From positions 3,781,564 through 3,845,563 of the forward strand of contig NZ_CP093302.1 of the NCBI RefSeq assembly GCF_024362765.1: DNA of 64,000 nucleotides. The letters are read 5' to 3'. Below the pieces are notes generated by a model. That model was not told the origin of the DNA. It saw only the letters and a list, made by a program, of their open reading frames with translations, and searched no databases. The DNA is from Alkalihalobacillus sp. LMS6. Its GTDB lineage: Bacteria; Bacillota; Bacilli; Bacillales; Bacillaceae_D. Shown here one piece after another: positions 54,381-64,000 of the stretch. Numbering within the stretch: the stretch's first letter is position 1; the number at the start of each line of letters is the position of its first letter. The position numbers and the translations under genes are program-made.

Positions 54381-56456
54381 ATGGAATTGCTTGTCGATCG
54401 AATTATTAAACATAAAAAGGCTGTTGTCATTATTTTTGCTGCATTAACAATGATCTCTGTTGTTGCGCAGTTTTTTGTTTCAACGAATTATAATATGACC
54501 GATTATTTGCCGGACGAGGCCCCTTCTACTGAAGGATTAGATGTGATGGAAAGCGAATTTACTGCCTCGATTCCAAATACGAATGTCATGGTACAGGATG
54601 TAACAATTCAAGAGGCATTGTCCTATAAAGAAGCATTTGAAGAGATTGACGGTGTGGAGGATGTCCTCTGGCTAGATGACATGATGGATCTGCAAGTGCC
54701 GTTAGAGATGGTCGATGACAGTATGCTTGAATCCTACTACAAAGATGGGGATGCTTTATTTTCGCTAACGATTACGACCGGTGAAGAAGTCGAAGCGACA
54801 GACGCGCTTTACGAAGTTATTGGCGATGAAAATGCGATTTCGGGTGAAGCAGTCAACAACGCAACATCACAAAACATGGCTGTAACAGAAACGATTTATG
54901 CGGCGGCATTACTCGTACCTGTCATCATTATTATTTTAGTGCTTTCCACAAATTCTTGGGCAGAGCCTTTATTTTTTCTTACTGCAATAGGTGTTTCTGT
55001 GTTAATTAACCTTGGTTCAAATATTTTCTTAGGGGAAATTTCGTTTGTCACCCAATCCGTCGCTCCTATCTTACAATTGGCCGTCTCTCTGGATTATGCC
55101 ATCTTCTTGCTACATAGTTTTAACGATGAACTAGCCAAGGGGAAAAAACCAGAACAGGCGATGGCTGCAGCGATGAGAAATTCATTCCCTGTTATTTTTG
55201 TTAGCGCCGTTACAACGTTCTTCGGTTTCATGGCTCTTATGTTTATGGACTTTGAAATTGGTGCTGACTTAGGTCTTAACTTAGTAAAGGGAATTGTATT
55301 TAGCTTTATATCTGTCGTTGTCTTTTTACCTGCACTCACGCTCTTACTCTATAAATGGATTGAAAAAACACGCCATAAGTCGATTGTGCCTAGCTTTAAA
55401 GGAATTGGAGCGAAGATCTTAAAATTACGCTACCCTGCGCTAATCCTTGTATCATTGTTGATCGTGCCAAGTTTTATTGCTCAAGGAAGTACGTCCTTTA
55501 TCTATGGGTTAGGGGACTTACCTGATACAACCCGAGCTGGCGCAGATGCTGCACTTATTGAAGAAACGTTTGGTGAGTCCACTCCAATTGTTGTACTTGT
55601 TCCGAATGATGATATTGCAAAAGAAGAAGAACTCGTGAATCAATTAGAAGAACTCAATTACGTTGATTCAGTAATGGCTTATGCCAATGTCGTTGGAACA
55701 GGTATTCCAGCTGAATTCCTCGATGATTCGGTTATAAGCGAATTTCAATCCGAAAACTATAGTCGCATTATGGTCTCAACCGATGCTGGTGTAGAAGGAG
55801 ATGTTCCGTTTGGTTTAGTGGAAGATGTGCGTGAACTAAGTGAGTCTTATTATGGTGCTGATGCTTATACACTAGGGGAAAGTGTCACGCTTTATGATAT
55901 GAAGGAAACCGTTACAGTCGATAATCAAGTTGTCAATACGATTACGATCGTCACCATTGCGATTGTCCTGATGATTACGTTTCGATCGATTTCGATCCCC
56001 ATTATCTTGCTTGTGACCATTCAATCGGCTGTTTGGATAAACTTAGCCATTCCATACATCACCAATGACCCACTTGTGTTTGTCGGCTACTTGGTGGTAA
56101 GTACCGTTCAGCTTGCGGCAACCATTGATTACGGCATTCTCTTGATGGAAACGTATAAACACCATCGTCAGCGCATGCCGGCGTTTCCAGCGATGAAGCA
56201 AGCATTAGATGAAAAATTCTTTTCCATCATTATTTCCGCAGCGATTCTATCAAGTGTAGGGTTAATTCTATGGATTACGTCGTCCAATCCAACAGTTTCA
56301 TCCATTGGACTTTTACTCGGACGAGGAGCATTGCTCGCTTTTGTTCTCGTCGTCGTATTCTTGCCGGCACTGTTACTAGTTGGAGATAAACTTGTTAAAA
56401 AAACAACATACAAACCAAATTTTTATGAAGAGAACAAGGAGGAGACCGATCGATGA
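54381..56456 (+). CDS. MMPL/RND family transporter
   Basis: About 691 residues in two RND halves with around 12 spans. The transport-site motifs are AVSLDYAIFLLHSF and AATIDYGILLMETY. It lacks the soluble heptad insert of the larger MMPL protein at 43562-46894; instead that domain is encoded as the next gene. Overlap with the partner is 4 bp (ATGA), so expression is coupled. Start ATG 54381 has AGGGTGG close upstream; TTG 54387 is the alternative. Likely exports a hydrophobic substrate or lipid; similar to B. subtilis YdfJ. Confidence 0.87.
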   Translation: MELLVDRIIKHKKAVVIIFAALTMISVVAQFFVSTNYNMTDYLPDEAPSTEGLDVMESEFTASIPNTNVMVQDVTIQEALSYKEAFEEIDGVEDVLWLDDMMDLQVPLEMVDDSMLESYYKDGDALFSLTITTGEEVEATDALYEVIGDENAISGEAVNNATSQNMAVTETIYAAALLVPVIIIILVLSTNSWAEPLFFLTAIGVSVLINLGSNIFLGEISFVTQSVAPILQLAVSLDYAIFLLHSFNDELAKGKKPEQAMAAAMRNSFPVIFVSAVTTFFGFMALMFMDFEIGADLGLNLVKGIVFSFISVVVFLPALTLLLYKWIEKTRHKSIVPSFKGIGAKILKLRYPALILVSLLIVPSFIAQGSTSFIYGLGDLPDTTRAGADAALIEETFGESTPIVVLVPNDDIAKEEELVNQLEELNYVDSVMAYANVVGTGIPAEFLDDSVISEFQSENYSRIMVSTDAGVEGDVPFGLVEDVRELSESYYGADAYTLGESVTLYDMKETVTVDNQVVNTITIVTIAIVLMITFRSISIPIILLVTIQSAVWINLAIPYITNDPLVFVGYLVVSTVQLAATIDYGILLMETYKHHRQRMPAFPAMKQALDEKFFSIIISAAILSSVGLILWITSSNPTVSSIGLLLGRGALLAFVLVVVFLPALLLVGDKLVKKTTYKPNFYEENKEETDR

Positions 56457-58249
56457 AGAAACGATGGACCATTGGCACTGCTGTATGTGTACTTATGCTG
56501 ACACCTCTTTCTTACGCAGCTGCTGAAACAGAAGGAACGATTGAAAGCAAAGATGAAGTCATTTATGCAAATTTATTTGCCGAAGGAGGCATTGAAGAGC
56601 TTTATATCGTCAATGCTTTGACGGTTTCAGAAGACGGAGCCATCTCTGATTTTGGTCACTATGACAGCATCACGAATTTAACCGATCTTTCTACGATCGA
56701 ACAAGAGGATGACGAAGTAAAACTAGAAGCATCTACAGGCACGTTTCACTATCAAGGAAACATTCAAGACAATCCTGAACTGCCTTGGAACTTTGATATT
56801 CGCTACATTCTTGACGGAGACGTCGTTGAACCTGAAGACGTTATTGGTCAAGACGGTTCATTTGAACTAGAGATTGATGTCACACAGAATGAAGACGGAA
56901 ATGAGCGTTTTTTTGAAAATTATCTTCTTCAAGTATCTGTTCCTTTAAACAGTGAAGCGTTTAAAGACGTTGATGCTCCTAATGCCACAGTTGCAAATGC
57001 AGGAAAAAATAAACAACTGGCTTTCACGGTCATGCCTGAAGAGGAAGCAGAATTACGTATTTCTGCAGAAGCAACAGACATTGAACTTGATGGCATAGAG
57101 ATTTCGGCATTACCGTCGTCCTTTGCCGTGGATATGCCTGATACAGACGAACTTACCGGTGAATTCGATTCCTTAACAGGGGCGATTGGTGACCTAGCAA
57201 ATGGAGTAGGTGAATTAAAAACAGGCATTGACGGCTTGTCTGGCGGGTTAAATGAATTAGGGACTGGTTCCGCTCAGTTTCAAACAGGCTTAGGTGAGCT
57301 GTCCTCAAATGGAGATGAGCTCGTGACAGCCTCCAGTCAAATACAAACTGGACTCAATGAATTAAACAATGCCTTAAGTCAGTCTGATTTAAATACAGAG
57401 ATGGATCTATCGGTTGGTTCTGAATTAACAGATGGCATTGATCAACTTGTCACAGGGTTAGACGAACTGTCAGGAGGCTTGACTGAGTTAGGCACGCATC
57501 ATGAACAAGGCTATCTCGCACTAGAAGAAGCTGTTGACGCGATTCCTGAGGCAACGTTATCAGAAGAAGATATCGGCAACCTATATGCAACGACTGAAGA
57601 TATGGAGACGCTTGATGCATTAGTTTCATCTTATACAGCCGCCCAAACGGTTAAAGGCACATTTGAAGGTGTGAAGGAAGCATTTACCTCTGTAAAACCT
57701 GCATTAAATGAAATGAGTACATCGACTTCAGAAATGGGAAATGGCTTGAGCGAACTATCCAACTCCTTATCCTCTCTCGAAGATTCGTTCGACTTTGATA
57801 GTGGCTTAGACGAATTAACGACTGGTATTGCTGAGCTTGCAAGTCAGTATGGACAATTCCATGAAGGGTTAAATTCCTATACATCAGGTGTTTCCACAGT
57901 AGCTTCTGAGTATAATCAAATTCAAAACGGCATTGAAGAGTCTGCAGCCGGTTCCTCTGAACTTGCCGACGGCGGTGCATCGCTTCATTCAGGTATCAAT
58001 GAACTTCATGATGCAACAGCAGAAATACCAGAACAAATGCAACAGGAGATTGATGATATGATCTCGCAATATGACAAATCGGATTTCGAACCCGTTTCCT
58101 TTGTTCACGAAAACAACGATGACCTCGTTGAAAATGTACAGTTTGTGATCCAGACTGAACCGTTAACGAAAGATGAACCCACGCAAGAAGTAGAAGAGGA
58201 AGAAGAGCTTAGCATCTGGCAACGCTTCTTAAATCTATTCCGATCATAA
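56453..58249 (+). CDS. Secreted heptad-repeat partner of the MMPL transporter
   Basis: A 598-residue exported protein. Signal peptide (KKRWTIGTAVCVLMLTPLSYAAA), a beta-rich N-terminal domain (about 25-225), then repeats of the type G-L-x-x-L-x-x-G from about 240 to 525 (GELKTGIDGLSGGLNELGTG, DGIDQLVTGLDELSGGL, SGLDELTTGIAELASQY, AAGSSELADGGASLHSGI). It ends with an acidic tail and a hydrophobic LSIWQRFLNLF patch. The same repeat type is found in YhgE/Pip proteins and in the insert of fused MMPL transporters. It probably forms a long coiled coil in the wall space that works with the transporter. Confidence 0.83.
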   Translation: MKKRWTIGTAVCVLMLTPLSYAAAETEGTIESKDEVIYANLFAEGGIEELYIVNALTVSEDGAISDFGHYDSITNLTDLSTIEQEDDEVKLEASTGTFHYQGNIQDNPELPWNFDIRYILDGDVVEPEDVIGQDGSFELEIDVTQNEDGNERFFENYLLQVSVPLNSEAFKDVDAPNATVANAGKNKQLAFTVMPEEEAELRISAEATDIELDGIEISALPSSFAVDMPDTDELTGEFDSLTGAIGDLANGVGELKTGIDGLSGGLNELGTGSAQFQTGLGELSSNGDELVTASSQIQTGLNELNNALSQSDLNTEMDLSVGSELTDGIDQLVTGLDELSGGLTELGTHHEQGYLALEEAVDAIPEATLSEEDIGNLYATTEDMETLDALVSSYTAAQTVKGTFEGVKEAFTSVKPALNEMSTSTSEMGNGLSELSNSLSSLEDSFDFDSGLDELTTGIAELASQYGQFHEGLNSYTSGVSTVASEYNQIQNGIEESAAGSSELADGGASLHSGINELHDATAEIPEQMQQEIDDMISQYDKSDFEPVSFVHENNDDLVENVQFVIQTEPLTKDEPTQEVEEEEELSIWQRFLNLFRS

Positions 58250-58255
58250 AAAAAA

Positions 58256-58296
58256 GCCCTCTCCGTAACCACTCTTAAAGAGTTACGTTGGAGGGC
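58256..58296. terminator. Bidirectional terminator between the MMPL operon and mqo
   Basis: GCCCTC and GAGGGC at the base, then CGTAAC and GTTACG, form a long stem with A and T runs on the two sides. It lies between convergent genes. Confidence 0.9.
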
Positions 58297-58304
58297 GTTT
58301 TCTT

Positions 58305-59822
58305 TTATGCTAAATGCTCTTCTGTCTGTACATACGTCTCTTCAAGCTGAAGCGCTCTAGCTGTTGATGTTTGAATTTCTTTTAAAAGCGCTGGATGGCT
58401 CATTAATAGCTTTCCATAAGACGGCACCATCTCTTTAATTTTTGGCTCCCACCCATCAATTTCATTCGGGAAGCATTTTCCTAAGATTTCTAACATGACG
58501 TGAACAGCAGTGGATGCACCCGGAGAAGCGCCTAGTAATGCCGCTACAGATCCATCTTCAGCAGTAACCACTTCCGTACCGAACTGCAACGTTCCTCTTC
58601 CGCCTGCTTCTGTATCTTTAATGACCTGAACCCGTTGACCAGCTACAACCATTTCCCAGTCTTCACTTTTCGCATTTGGAATAAATTCTTTTAAATCATC
58701 CATACGCTTTTCATTGGATAACATCACTTGTTGAATTAAATAGCGGGTCAAGCCCATTTCTTTAAAGCCTGCGCCAAGCATCGTAAATAAGTTATTCGGC
58801 TTTACAGAGCCAATTAAATCAAAATAAGAACCCGTTTTAAGAAACTTTGGTGAAAATCCTGCAAACGGACCAAATAGTAATGATTTCTTATTATTAATGT
58901 ATCGTGTATCTAAATGTGGAACAGACATTGGCGGTGCGCCAACTTTTGCTTTACCATAAACTTTCGCATGATGTTGCTCCACCACTTCTGGGTTATTACA
59001 AACAAGAAACAGTCCGCTTACCGGGAAGCCGCCAATTCTGCGCGATTCCGGGATGCCTGTTTTTTGTAAAAGCGGTAAACTCCCTCCGCCAGCACCGATA
59101 AACACAAATTTGGCCGAGTGATTCTCCGTTTCACCCGTCTGCACATTTTGGACTTTTAATTTCCAAGACCCGTCAGAGGCTTTCTTAATATCTCTTACAG
59201 CGTGTTCATAACGTACATCGACATTTTCCTGCTCTAAATGATCAAATAAAATCCTTGTTAATGACCCAAAGTTAACATCTGTTCCAGTATCAATCTTCGT
59301 AGCCGCAACTGGTTCATCCTCGTCTTTGCGGCCTTCCATCACAAGCGGCATCCACTCTTTTAACACATCTGGATCATCACTGAACTCCATTCCTTCAAAA
59401 AGAGGGTTGTCTGATAACGCTTCCATACGCTTTTTTAAAAAGATGCCATTCTTTTCTCCTTGAACCATACTGATGTGAGGAATTGGCATGATAAAATCTC
59501 TCGGGTTTTCAATTAGCTTTTTTCTTACAAGATAGGACCAAAATTGACGTGACAGTTGAAAGTGTTCATTGACCTTAACAGCTTTACTGATATCGAGTGT
59601 TCCGTCTGGTTTTTCCGACGTATAGTTTAATTCACACAGTGCTGCATGACCTGTACCTGCGTTATTCCATTCATTCGAGCTTTCTTCTCCTGCACTTTTC
59701 AACTTTTCGAAAACGGTTACTTTCCAGTCTGGTGCTAACTCTTTTAATAACGTGCCTAGCGTCGCGCTCATCACTCCAGCGCCAATTAAAATAACGTCTG
59801 ACTTAGTTTCTCTATAGCTCAT
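58305..59822 (-). CDS. mqo: Malate:quinone oxidoreductase
   Basis: FAD-dependent, membrane-peripheral TCA-cycle enzyme, malate to oxaloacetate with electrons to menaquinone. About 505 residues, the family length. N-terminal FAD motif [20 protein letters not shown], then the Mqo-specific [19 protein letters not shown] and C-terminal [17 protein letters not shown]. The start at ATG 59822 (MSYRETK) has ATAAGGA upstream; two earlier in-frame ATGs at 59831 and 59843 lie on or before that site. Single gene unit. Confidence 0.95.
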   Translation of the reverse strand: MSYRETKSDVILIGAGVMSATLGTLLKELAPDWKVTVFEKLKSAGEESSNEWNNAGTGHAALCELNYTSEKPDGTLDISKAVKVNEHFQLSRQFWSYLVRKKLIENPRDFIMPIPHISMVQGEKNGIFLKKRMEALSDNPLFEGMEFSDDPDVLKEWMPLVMEGRKDEDEPVAATKIDTGTDVNFGSLTRILFDHLEQENVDVRYEHAVRDIKKASDGSWKLKVQNVQTGETENHSAKFVFIGAGGGSLPLLQKTGIPESRRIGGFPVSGLFLVCNNPEVVEQHHAKVYGKAKVGAPPMSVPHLDTRYINNKKSLLFGPFAGFSPKFLKTGSYFDLIGSVKPNNLFTMLGAGFKEMGLTRYLIQQVMLSNEKRMDDLKEFIPNAKSEDWEMVVAGQRVQVIKDTEAGGRGTLQFGTEVVTAEDGSVAALLGASPGASTAVHVMLEILGKCFPNEIDGWEPKIKEMVPSYGKLLMSHPALLKEIQTSTARALQLEETYVQTEEHLA

Positions 59823-60187
59823 TTCGCTCATCCTTATGTCCATTAGTCTTTAGAAAAACCTCTATTATCTAATAATAAACCATTTGAGCCAGATAAAAAA
59901 GGTGTGAAGGAAGCAAATTGCGTATTTTTCTTCATAAATCCCGAAATAACGGCTTTTTGCTTAGTTTTTTTAGTATTCCACAACTTATTTGATTATACAC
60001 ATCATAGTGCTTTTCACTTCCATTTGGCAAGCAAAAACTTAGGATGCCCTTATTTCTGTAAAACACCTATTGCCACTTCTCCCCTATACTGTATGCGTTT
60101 TAGCGTGTCCTTATTAAGATGAATTTGTTTTCGGATCTATACTAGACTGAAGATCTTTCGATTTAAATGAAGCTAGTAAACAAAGAA
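59823..60187. other. Intergenic region upstream of mqo, no gene found
   Basis: Between the divergent mqo and ICMT-like genes there is a gap of about 530 bp. Apart from the dispersed repeat at 60188-60247, I see only AT-rich sequence with short dyads and no convincing coding frame, RNA or strong promoter. Confidence 0.4.
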
Positions 60188-60247
60188 ACTTTCACCACAG
60201 GCACAAGCGTGACATCTATTTGCGCTCATGGTGTCTCTTTACACACC
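60188..60247. repeat. Dispersed intergenic repeat, copy 2
   Basis: The first 22 bases, starting ACTTTCACCACAGGCACAAG, are identical to copy 1 at 3136. The following GACATC and TTTGCGCTCA-GGTGTCT blocks also correspond. Compared with copy 1 it lacks about 17 bp, and the reading frame open in copy 1 is closed here. Confidence 0.6.
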
Positions 60248-60351
60248 CACGCCCTCGTAAATGAATACGTTTTGTACAAGTTTTTCTTTGTTATCGGTTT
60301 TATTTTATCTGCTTTGGACATACGTATAACTGTAGGAATGGAGGTGTAACA

Positions 60352-60915
60352 TTGCCGTGGGTCGAGGTACTATTTATTTGTTTAACCGTTTTATGGGTAA
60401 GCGAGTTCTTCCTTTTTAGAGGAAAAAGGGCGGATGATGAAAAGAAAGAGCAGCGTGAGAATAGAAGCTTTTACCTCATCTTTTCTTGCGTAGTTATCTG
60501 TATTTGCGCTTGTATTCTCCTGCAGTACTTAGAATGGACACGCATAGATGCACCATTTATCTCAATAGCTGGCGTTGTCATTTATAGCGCAGGAATTGGC
60601 TTACGTTATTGGTCCATGTTCTTACTCCGTAAACAGTTTTCACGACATGTTCAAACGTCATCTACCATGAAACTAGTTAGCAACGGCCCTTATCGCGTGA
60701 TGCGCCATCCACTTTATACAGGGTTGTTTCTATGTGTCCTTGGTGTAGCTATTTATACCGCAACGGTTATAGGTGTGCTTGTCACATTAGTTGTTATGCT
60801 CAGTGTGCTCTTGAAACGAATTCACTTAGAAGAAAAAATGCTAACAGCAACACTACCCAATCACTACGAAACATGGAAACAAAGTCGCTGGATTTTGTTC
60901 CCTTGGGTGTATTAA
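60352..60915 (+). CDS. Isoprenylcysteine carboxyl methyltransferase-like membrane protein
   Basis: A 187-residue integral membrane protein with about five spans. The catalytic region of the ICMT/PEMT family is clear: KLVSNGPYRVMRHPLYTGLFL (cofactor-binding G-P-Y-x3-R-H-P) and the late E-E-x-M...Y-x2-W (LEEKMLTATLPNHYETW). Bacterial members methylate small lipids or carboxylates; a role in carotenoid or isoprenoid modification is suggested by the desaturase gene 26 bp downstream. The start is TTG 60352 with GGAGGTGTAACA upstream. Similar in type to B. subtilis YpbQ. Confidence 0.8.
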   Translation: MPWVEVLFICLTVLWVSEFFLFRGKRADDEKKEQRENRSFYLIFSCVVICICACILLQYLEWTRIDAPFISIAGVVIYSAGIGLRYWSMFLLRKQFSRHVQTSSTMKLVSNGPYRVMRHPLYTGLFLCVLGVAIYTATVIGVLVTLVVMLSVLLKRIHLEEKMLTATLPNHYETWKQSRWILFPWVY

Positions 60916-60941
60916 TAGACAATGAAAAAGGTGTGTGAGGT

Positions 60942-62453
60942 ATGGGGAAAAAACAAGCAGTTATCATAGGTGGCGGTTTAGGCGGCTTATCTGCGGCTAT
61001 CAGTCTAGCTTCTCAAGGACACAACGTAACCGTGCTTGAAAAAAATGAGCGTATTGGCGGAAAATGTAACATTCGAAGTGGTGAAGGTTTTCACTTCGAT
61101 ACAGGTCCATCGATCTTAACCATGCCTTGGGTTCTGGAGGCTTTGTTTAAACGGGCTGGCCGAGATGTCCATGATTACATGAAAATTGAACGAGTGGAAC
61201 CTCAATGGCGCACGTTTTTTGAAGATGGGGTATCCATTGACTTAAAAGGTGATTTGCCTGATATGCTGGAAGAAATTAAGAAAGTTTCTCCAGATGATGC
61301 TGCTCCATTTATGAATTACTTAAATTACAGTGCGCAGATGTATGAACTCTGCATGAAAAGCTTTTATAACAGAAGTATTTCTGGCTTAAGTGAACTACGT
61401 AAGCTACACACGTTGCGTGAACTGATGGCCTTTGACCCAATGAAAACATTGAATGAGGGCACAGAACGATACATTCAAGACCCTCATATTAAACAGTTTA
61501 TTAACTTCCTTGTGATGTACGTGGGCTCATCCCCTTATCAGGCACCAGCTGTTCTTTCTCAACTTGCGTATGTTCAGTTTGGGCTCGGAAATTTTTATGT
61601 GAAAGGTGGAATGTACAACATCGTCCGCGGAATGGAAAAATTACTGACTGAACTACATGTAACCATCCGCACGGAAGCACAGGTGAAAAGTATTATCCAA
61701 GTTGACTCTGTTGCAAAAGGCGTGCGCTTAGCGAATGGAGAAGAAGTCCATGCCGACATCGTTGTCTCGAATTTAGAAGCCATTCCGACTTATCGTCATT
61801 TGTTACAAGAACACCCTCAACATAAAGCACAAGAAAAGAAATTAGAGAAATTTGAACCAAGTGTTTCTGGTCTTGTTCTACTTCTTGGTCTGAAACGTGA
61901 ATATCCACAGCTGGCTCATCATAACTTCTTTTTTTCAAAAGATCCTGAATTAGAGTTCAAACAAATATTCGAAGAAAAACGACCAGCGGATGACCCTACG
62001 GTCTACATCGGCATTTCGTCTAAATCAGACGCTAGCCAAGCACCAGAAGGGAAAGAAAACCATTTTATTCTCACTCACGTCCCGCCATTAAAAGAAGGCG
62101 AAACATGGGATAAATTTAAAACAAGCTACCGAGAGACGGTGCTAAGTAAATTAGAACGAAATGGTCTTACCACGATTCGCGATGATATTGAGTTTGAACT
62201 GACGTTTACCCCAGATGACCTTCAATCCCTTTACGGAGCTAACGGTGGCTCCATATACGGCGTTGTCGCTGATAAAAAGAAAAATGGCGGGTTTAAAATT
62301 CCAAGCCGAAGCGAGCTTATTTCCAACTTATATTTTGTTGGTGGGTCCACTCACCCAGGTGGAGGTGTCCCGATGGTCACATTATCAGGACAACTAACCG
62401 CTGATTTAATTGCAGAAGATATAAAGAGCAAACAACAAGCAGTTGCCCGTTAA
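60942..62453 (+). CDS. crtN: CrtN/CrtI family carotenoid desaturase
   Basis: A 503-residue FAD-dependent phytoene-desaturase-type enzyme. N-terminal FAD motif GGGLGGLSAAISLASQGHNV (10-29), RIGGKCNIRSGEGFHFDTGPS, and the C-terminal signature LYFVGGSTHPGGGVPMVTLSG. Bacillales members desaturate C30 diapophytoene (CrtN) or oxidise later intermediates (CrtP/CrtNc); which step applies here is open, so the symbol is provisional. No crtM synthase lies in the window. It forms a two-gene unit with the ICMT-like gene and ends in a terminator. Confidence 0.82.
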   Translation: MGKKQAVIIGGGLGGLSAAISLASQGHNVTVLEKNERIGGKCNIRSGEGFHFDTGPSILTMPWVLEALFKRAGRDVHDYMKIERVEPQWRTFFEDGVSIDLKGDLPDMLEEIKKVSPDDAAPFMNYLNYSAQMYELCMKSFYNRSISGLSELRKLHTLRELMAFDPMKTLNEGTERYIQDPHIKQFINFLVMYVGSSPYQAPAVLSQLAYVQFGLGNFYVKGGMYNIVRGMEKLLTELHVTIRTEAQVKSIIQVDSVAKGVRLANGEEVHADIVVSNLEAIPTYRHLLQEHPQHKAQEKKLEKFEPSVSGLVLLLGLKREYPQLAHHNFFFSKDPELEFKQIFEEKRPADDPTVYIGISSKSDASQAPEGKENHFILTHVPPLKEGETWDKFKTSYRETVLSKLERNGLTTIRDDIEFELTFTPDDLQSLYGANGGSIYGVVADKKKNGGFKIPSRSELISNLYFVGGSTHPGGGVPMVTLSGQLTADLIAEDIKSKQQAVAR

Positions 62454-62463
62454 CAAGATCTAT

Positions 62464-62503
62464 GAGCGCTTAAGCCGGAGTCACCGTCTAGCGCTCTTTT
62501 TTT
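62464..62503 (+). terminator. Terminator of the crtN-type operon
   Basis: GAGCGCT and AGCGCTC form a perfect 7-bp stem with a 19-nt loop, which holds a further CCGG/CCG pairing possibility, followed by TTTTTTTT. Confidence 0.82.
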
Positions 62504-62541
62504 GCTTCGATTTATTTTGAATTCGGTCCAATTGCTCTTTA

Positions 62542-64000
62542 TTAAAAACTCTGCTCCAGCTCGTCTACGATTTGCCCGACATGTTGAATCGCTTCTTTAA
62601 TAACGTTCATATTAGCCATATCAATCCCAGCCTGTTTGTATAGCTCTAATCCACTTAACGTTCCGCCCATTTTTAATACATTGGTGAACGACGCTCCAAC
62701 TTTCTCGCCTTCTGTTTCGATTTGGTTGGCGATAACAGTAGAAGCGGAAGTACCAATTGAATACGTAAATGGATAAAGCCCCATATAGTAGTGTGGTTGG
62801 CGCATCCATGTCAACTTTGCACCTTCGTCTATTTCCACCGTATCGCCCCAAAATTCTTTCAAGATCGCACCCTTCGTTTCATTCATAACATGAGTTGAAA
62901 GAGGGGTTCCCGCATCAGCCATTTTATATAAACGCCTTAATAACTCTGCTTCTAAAATATGGGTAACACAGTTATGATGATAACTCATCATAAGGTACAT
63001 ATTGAGCCAGCGATGAAGACGCGCATCGCGACGATTTTTTTTCAAATAAGACACAATTAAATGCTCCACTAACGTTGATGGGGCTTCTACAAATAATAAA
63101 GACTGCCCATTGTTTATTATTTTTTGCTGATCCGCTGATAAATTCGCATGTACTGCATGTCCAAGTTCATGGCCAAGCAAAACGAGATCAAATAAGTTGC
63201 CTCCCCACGGATAAAAGGAATACCCATGTACACCATGTACACCGCCACCAAATGCAATCATTCTTCTGCCTACATTGTTGCCTCTATACACCCAGCGATC
63301 GGTAAATGCTTTCCTCATCAAATCTTGGTATTCCCTACCTAACGGTTCCACTGCAGCAACAATAATGTCACCTGCTTCTTCAAACGTAATCGAGGGATCA
63401 AAATTAGGATCAAGCGGTGCTTTTACATCAGAAAATTTCAGTGATTCCAAGCCAAGCTGTTTCTTTCTCAAACGAGCATAGCGCTGCATATGAGGAGCAA
63501 GATGTTGCTGGAATGTATCTAGCACATCTTCAAAATAAGCTGCCGAAACCCCATCTCCTGCATAAAATTGATTATTCGCTGGAGACGCATAGTGCAGTAA
63601 ATAATCTAAGGTAGATGGATATTGGCGTAAATGTGCCATTGCGACATTTTTCTGGATTTCGTTCGTTAATGTTTGAGCCAAGCCATGTTGGTACTTGCTT
63701 AACCCTTCGGAAAGAGAATCATACGCATTTCTTCTAAGCACAGTGTCAGGGGACGTTTCGATTTGCGTCATGTATGTAAATAAAGACACCGAGACATCTT
63801 GACCATCCTTATTCTTAACTTGTTCAAACTGCATATCGGATGATGTGATAGACATGTATATCGTATTGCCAACATTTAAAGGTTGCATGACTGCGGAGAG
63901 GGCTTTTTCTACATTGGGTTCTAGTGTATGAGGTCGGGAAAGATTTAGTTTCTCGATAAAACGGTGATACTGTATAAGTTCCTTCTCTTCTTTTTTAAAA
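62542..64000 (-). CDS. pepF: Oligoendopeptidase F family metallopeptidase, 5' end beyond the window
   Basis: M3-family zinc oligopeptidase. The visible 486 codons remain open to the window edge (first codons read FKKEEKELIQYHRFIEKLNL), so the ATG at 63888 is internal, not the start. The zinc motif is LLGHELGHAVHANLS (HExxH) with the downstream Glu ligand in LFVEAPSTLVEHLI. The C-terminal region shows YSIGTSASTVIANQI, typical of PepF. It degrades cytoplasmic peptides of about 7-17 residues; variants of this subgroup are sometimes called YjbG/PepF1. Confidence 0.93.
   Translation of the reverse strand, partial: FKKEEKELIQYHRFIEKLNLSRPHTLEPNVEKALSAVMQPLNVGNTIYMSITSSDMQFEQVKNKDGQDVSVSLFTYMTQIETSPDTVLRRNAYDSLSEGLSKYQHGLAQTLTNEIQKNVAMAHLRQYPSTLDYLLHYASPANNQFYAGDGVSAAYFEDVLDTFQQHLAPHMQRYARLRKKQLGLESLKFSDVKAPLDPNFDPSITFEEAGDIIVAAVEPLGREYQDLMRKAFTDRWVYRGNNVGRRMIAFGGGVHGVHGYSFYPWGGNLFDLVLLGHELGHAVHANLSADQQKIINNGQSLLFVEAPSTLVEHLIVSYLKKNRRDARLHRWLNMYLMMSYHHNCVTHILEAELLRRLYKMADAGTPLSTHVMNETKGAILKEFWGDTVEIDEGAKLTWMRQPHYYMGLYPFTYSIGTSASTVIANQIETEGEKVGASFTNVLKMGGTLSGLELYKQAGIDMANMNVIKEAIQHVGQIVDELEQSF

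Overview
The window looks like chromosomal DNA of a low-to-mid GC, Gram-positive, spore-forming Bacillaceae bacterium, probably an alkaliphilic or salt-tolerant relative of Bacillus (Alkalihalobacillus-like). This is inferred from gene content, not from an rRNA. The evidence is: AGGAGG-type ribosome binding sites with several TTG and GTG starts; a B. subtilis-style glpF-glpK-glpD block with antitermination leaders and a cre site; a teichuronic-acid-type wall polymer cluster with tagO; a Bce-type peptide resistance module; CzrA/CzcD; a squalene-hopene/sporulenol cyclase; and very acidic secreted and lipoprotein domains. No rRNA, tRNA, CRISPR array, prophage or insertion sequence was seen.

Layout. 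1-2.9 kb: glycerol uptake and catabolism (minus strand). 3.3-7.4 kb: a dicarboxylate transporter with its CitA/DcuS-type two-component system (minus). 7.8-9.9 kb: cysteine dioxygenase, a DUF218 protein and a DegV fatty-acid-binding protein. 10.2-19.2 kb: a plus-strand wall polysaccharide locus (flippase, two glycosyltransferases, polymerase, UDP-glucose dehydrogenase, GT2, TagO) resembling tuaB-tuaC-tuaE-tuaD-tuaG, interrupted by one antisense lipoprotein gene. 19.3-25.1 kb (minus): MscS channel, GAF-STAS regulator, DeoD, ring-cleavage dioxygenase of the MhqO/YkcA type, UbiD-like decarboxylase. 25.3-30.2 kb: a lipoprotein and a complete BceRSAB-like module. 30.3-35.7 kb: ScoAB CoA transferase, a repeat protein of unknown role, a Ca2+/Na+ antiporter, the sporulenol/hopene cyclase and a Cys-rich small protein. 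35.8-38.3 kb: ModB, ModA and a divergent HTH/periplasmic-binding-like regulator. 38.3-42.8 kb: aldose epimerase, SPL-like radical SAM protein, YhhN family protein, czrA-czcD. 43.6-49.7 kb: a large fused MMPL transporter, a Fur-regulated siderophore-binding lipoprotein, TPR and DUF2804 proteins. 49.9-52.5 kb: a GH81 beta-1,3-glucanase broken by one frameshift. 52.9-58.2 kb: cytochrome c lipoprotein, FbpA-like ORF, TetR, MMPL transporter and its secreted partner. 58.3-64 kb: Mqo, ICMT-like protein, CrtN-type desaturase and the 3'-terminal part of an oligopeptidase F gene.

Most of the window is ordinary core-genome content with unusually readable regulation. Directly visible signals include paired GlpP-type attenuators, cre sites, a 28-bp BceR box inside the end of the kinase gene, a 31-bp Fur palindrome sitting between the -35 and -10, a CzrA palindrome, a quinone-sensor-type operator, and 10-bp-phased repeats in the modA promoter. 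The least explained items are: the MMPL transporters that occur once as a fused and once as a split system with the same 'G-L-x-x-L' heptad domain; the six-repeat Q-A-x-G protein at 31.9 kb; the structured leader in front of the wall polymer locus; the orphan terminator at 7.5 kb; and a dispersed intergenic repeat present twice, 57 kb apart. I do not see a clearly new defence or mobile system.
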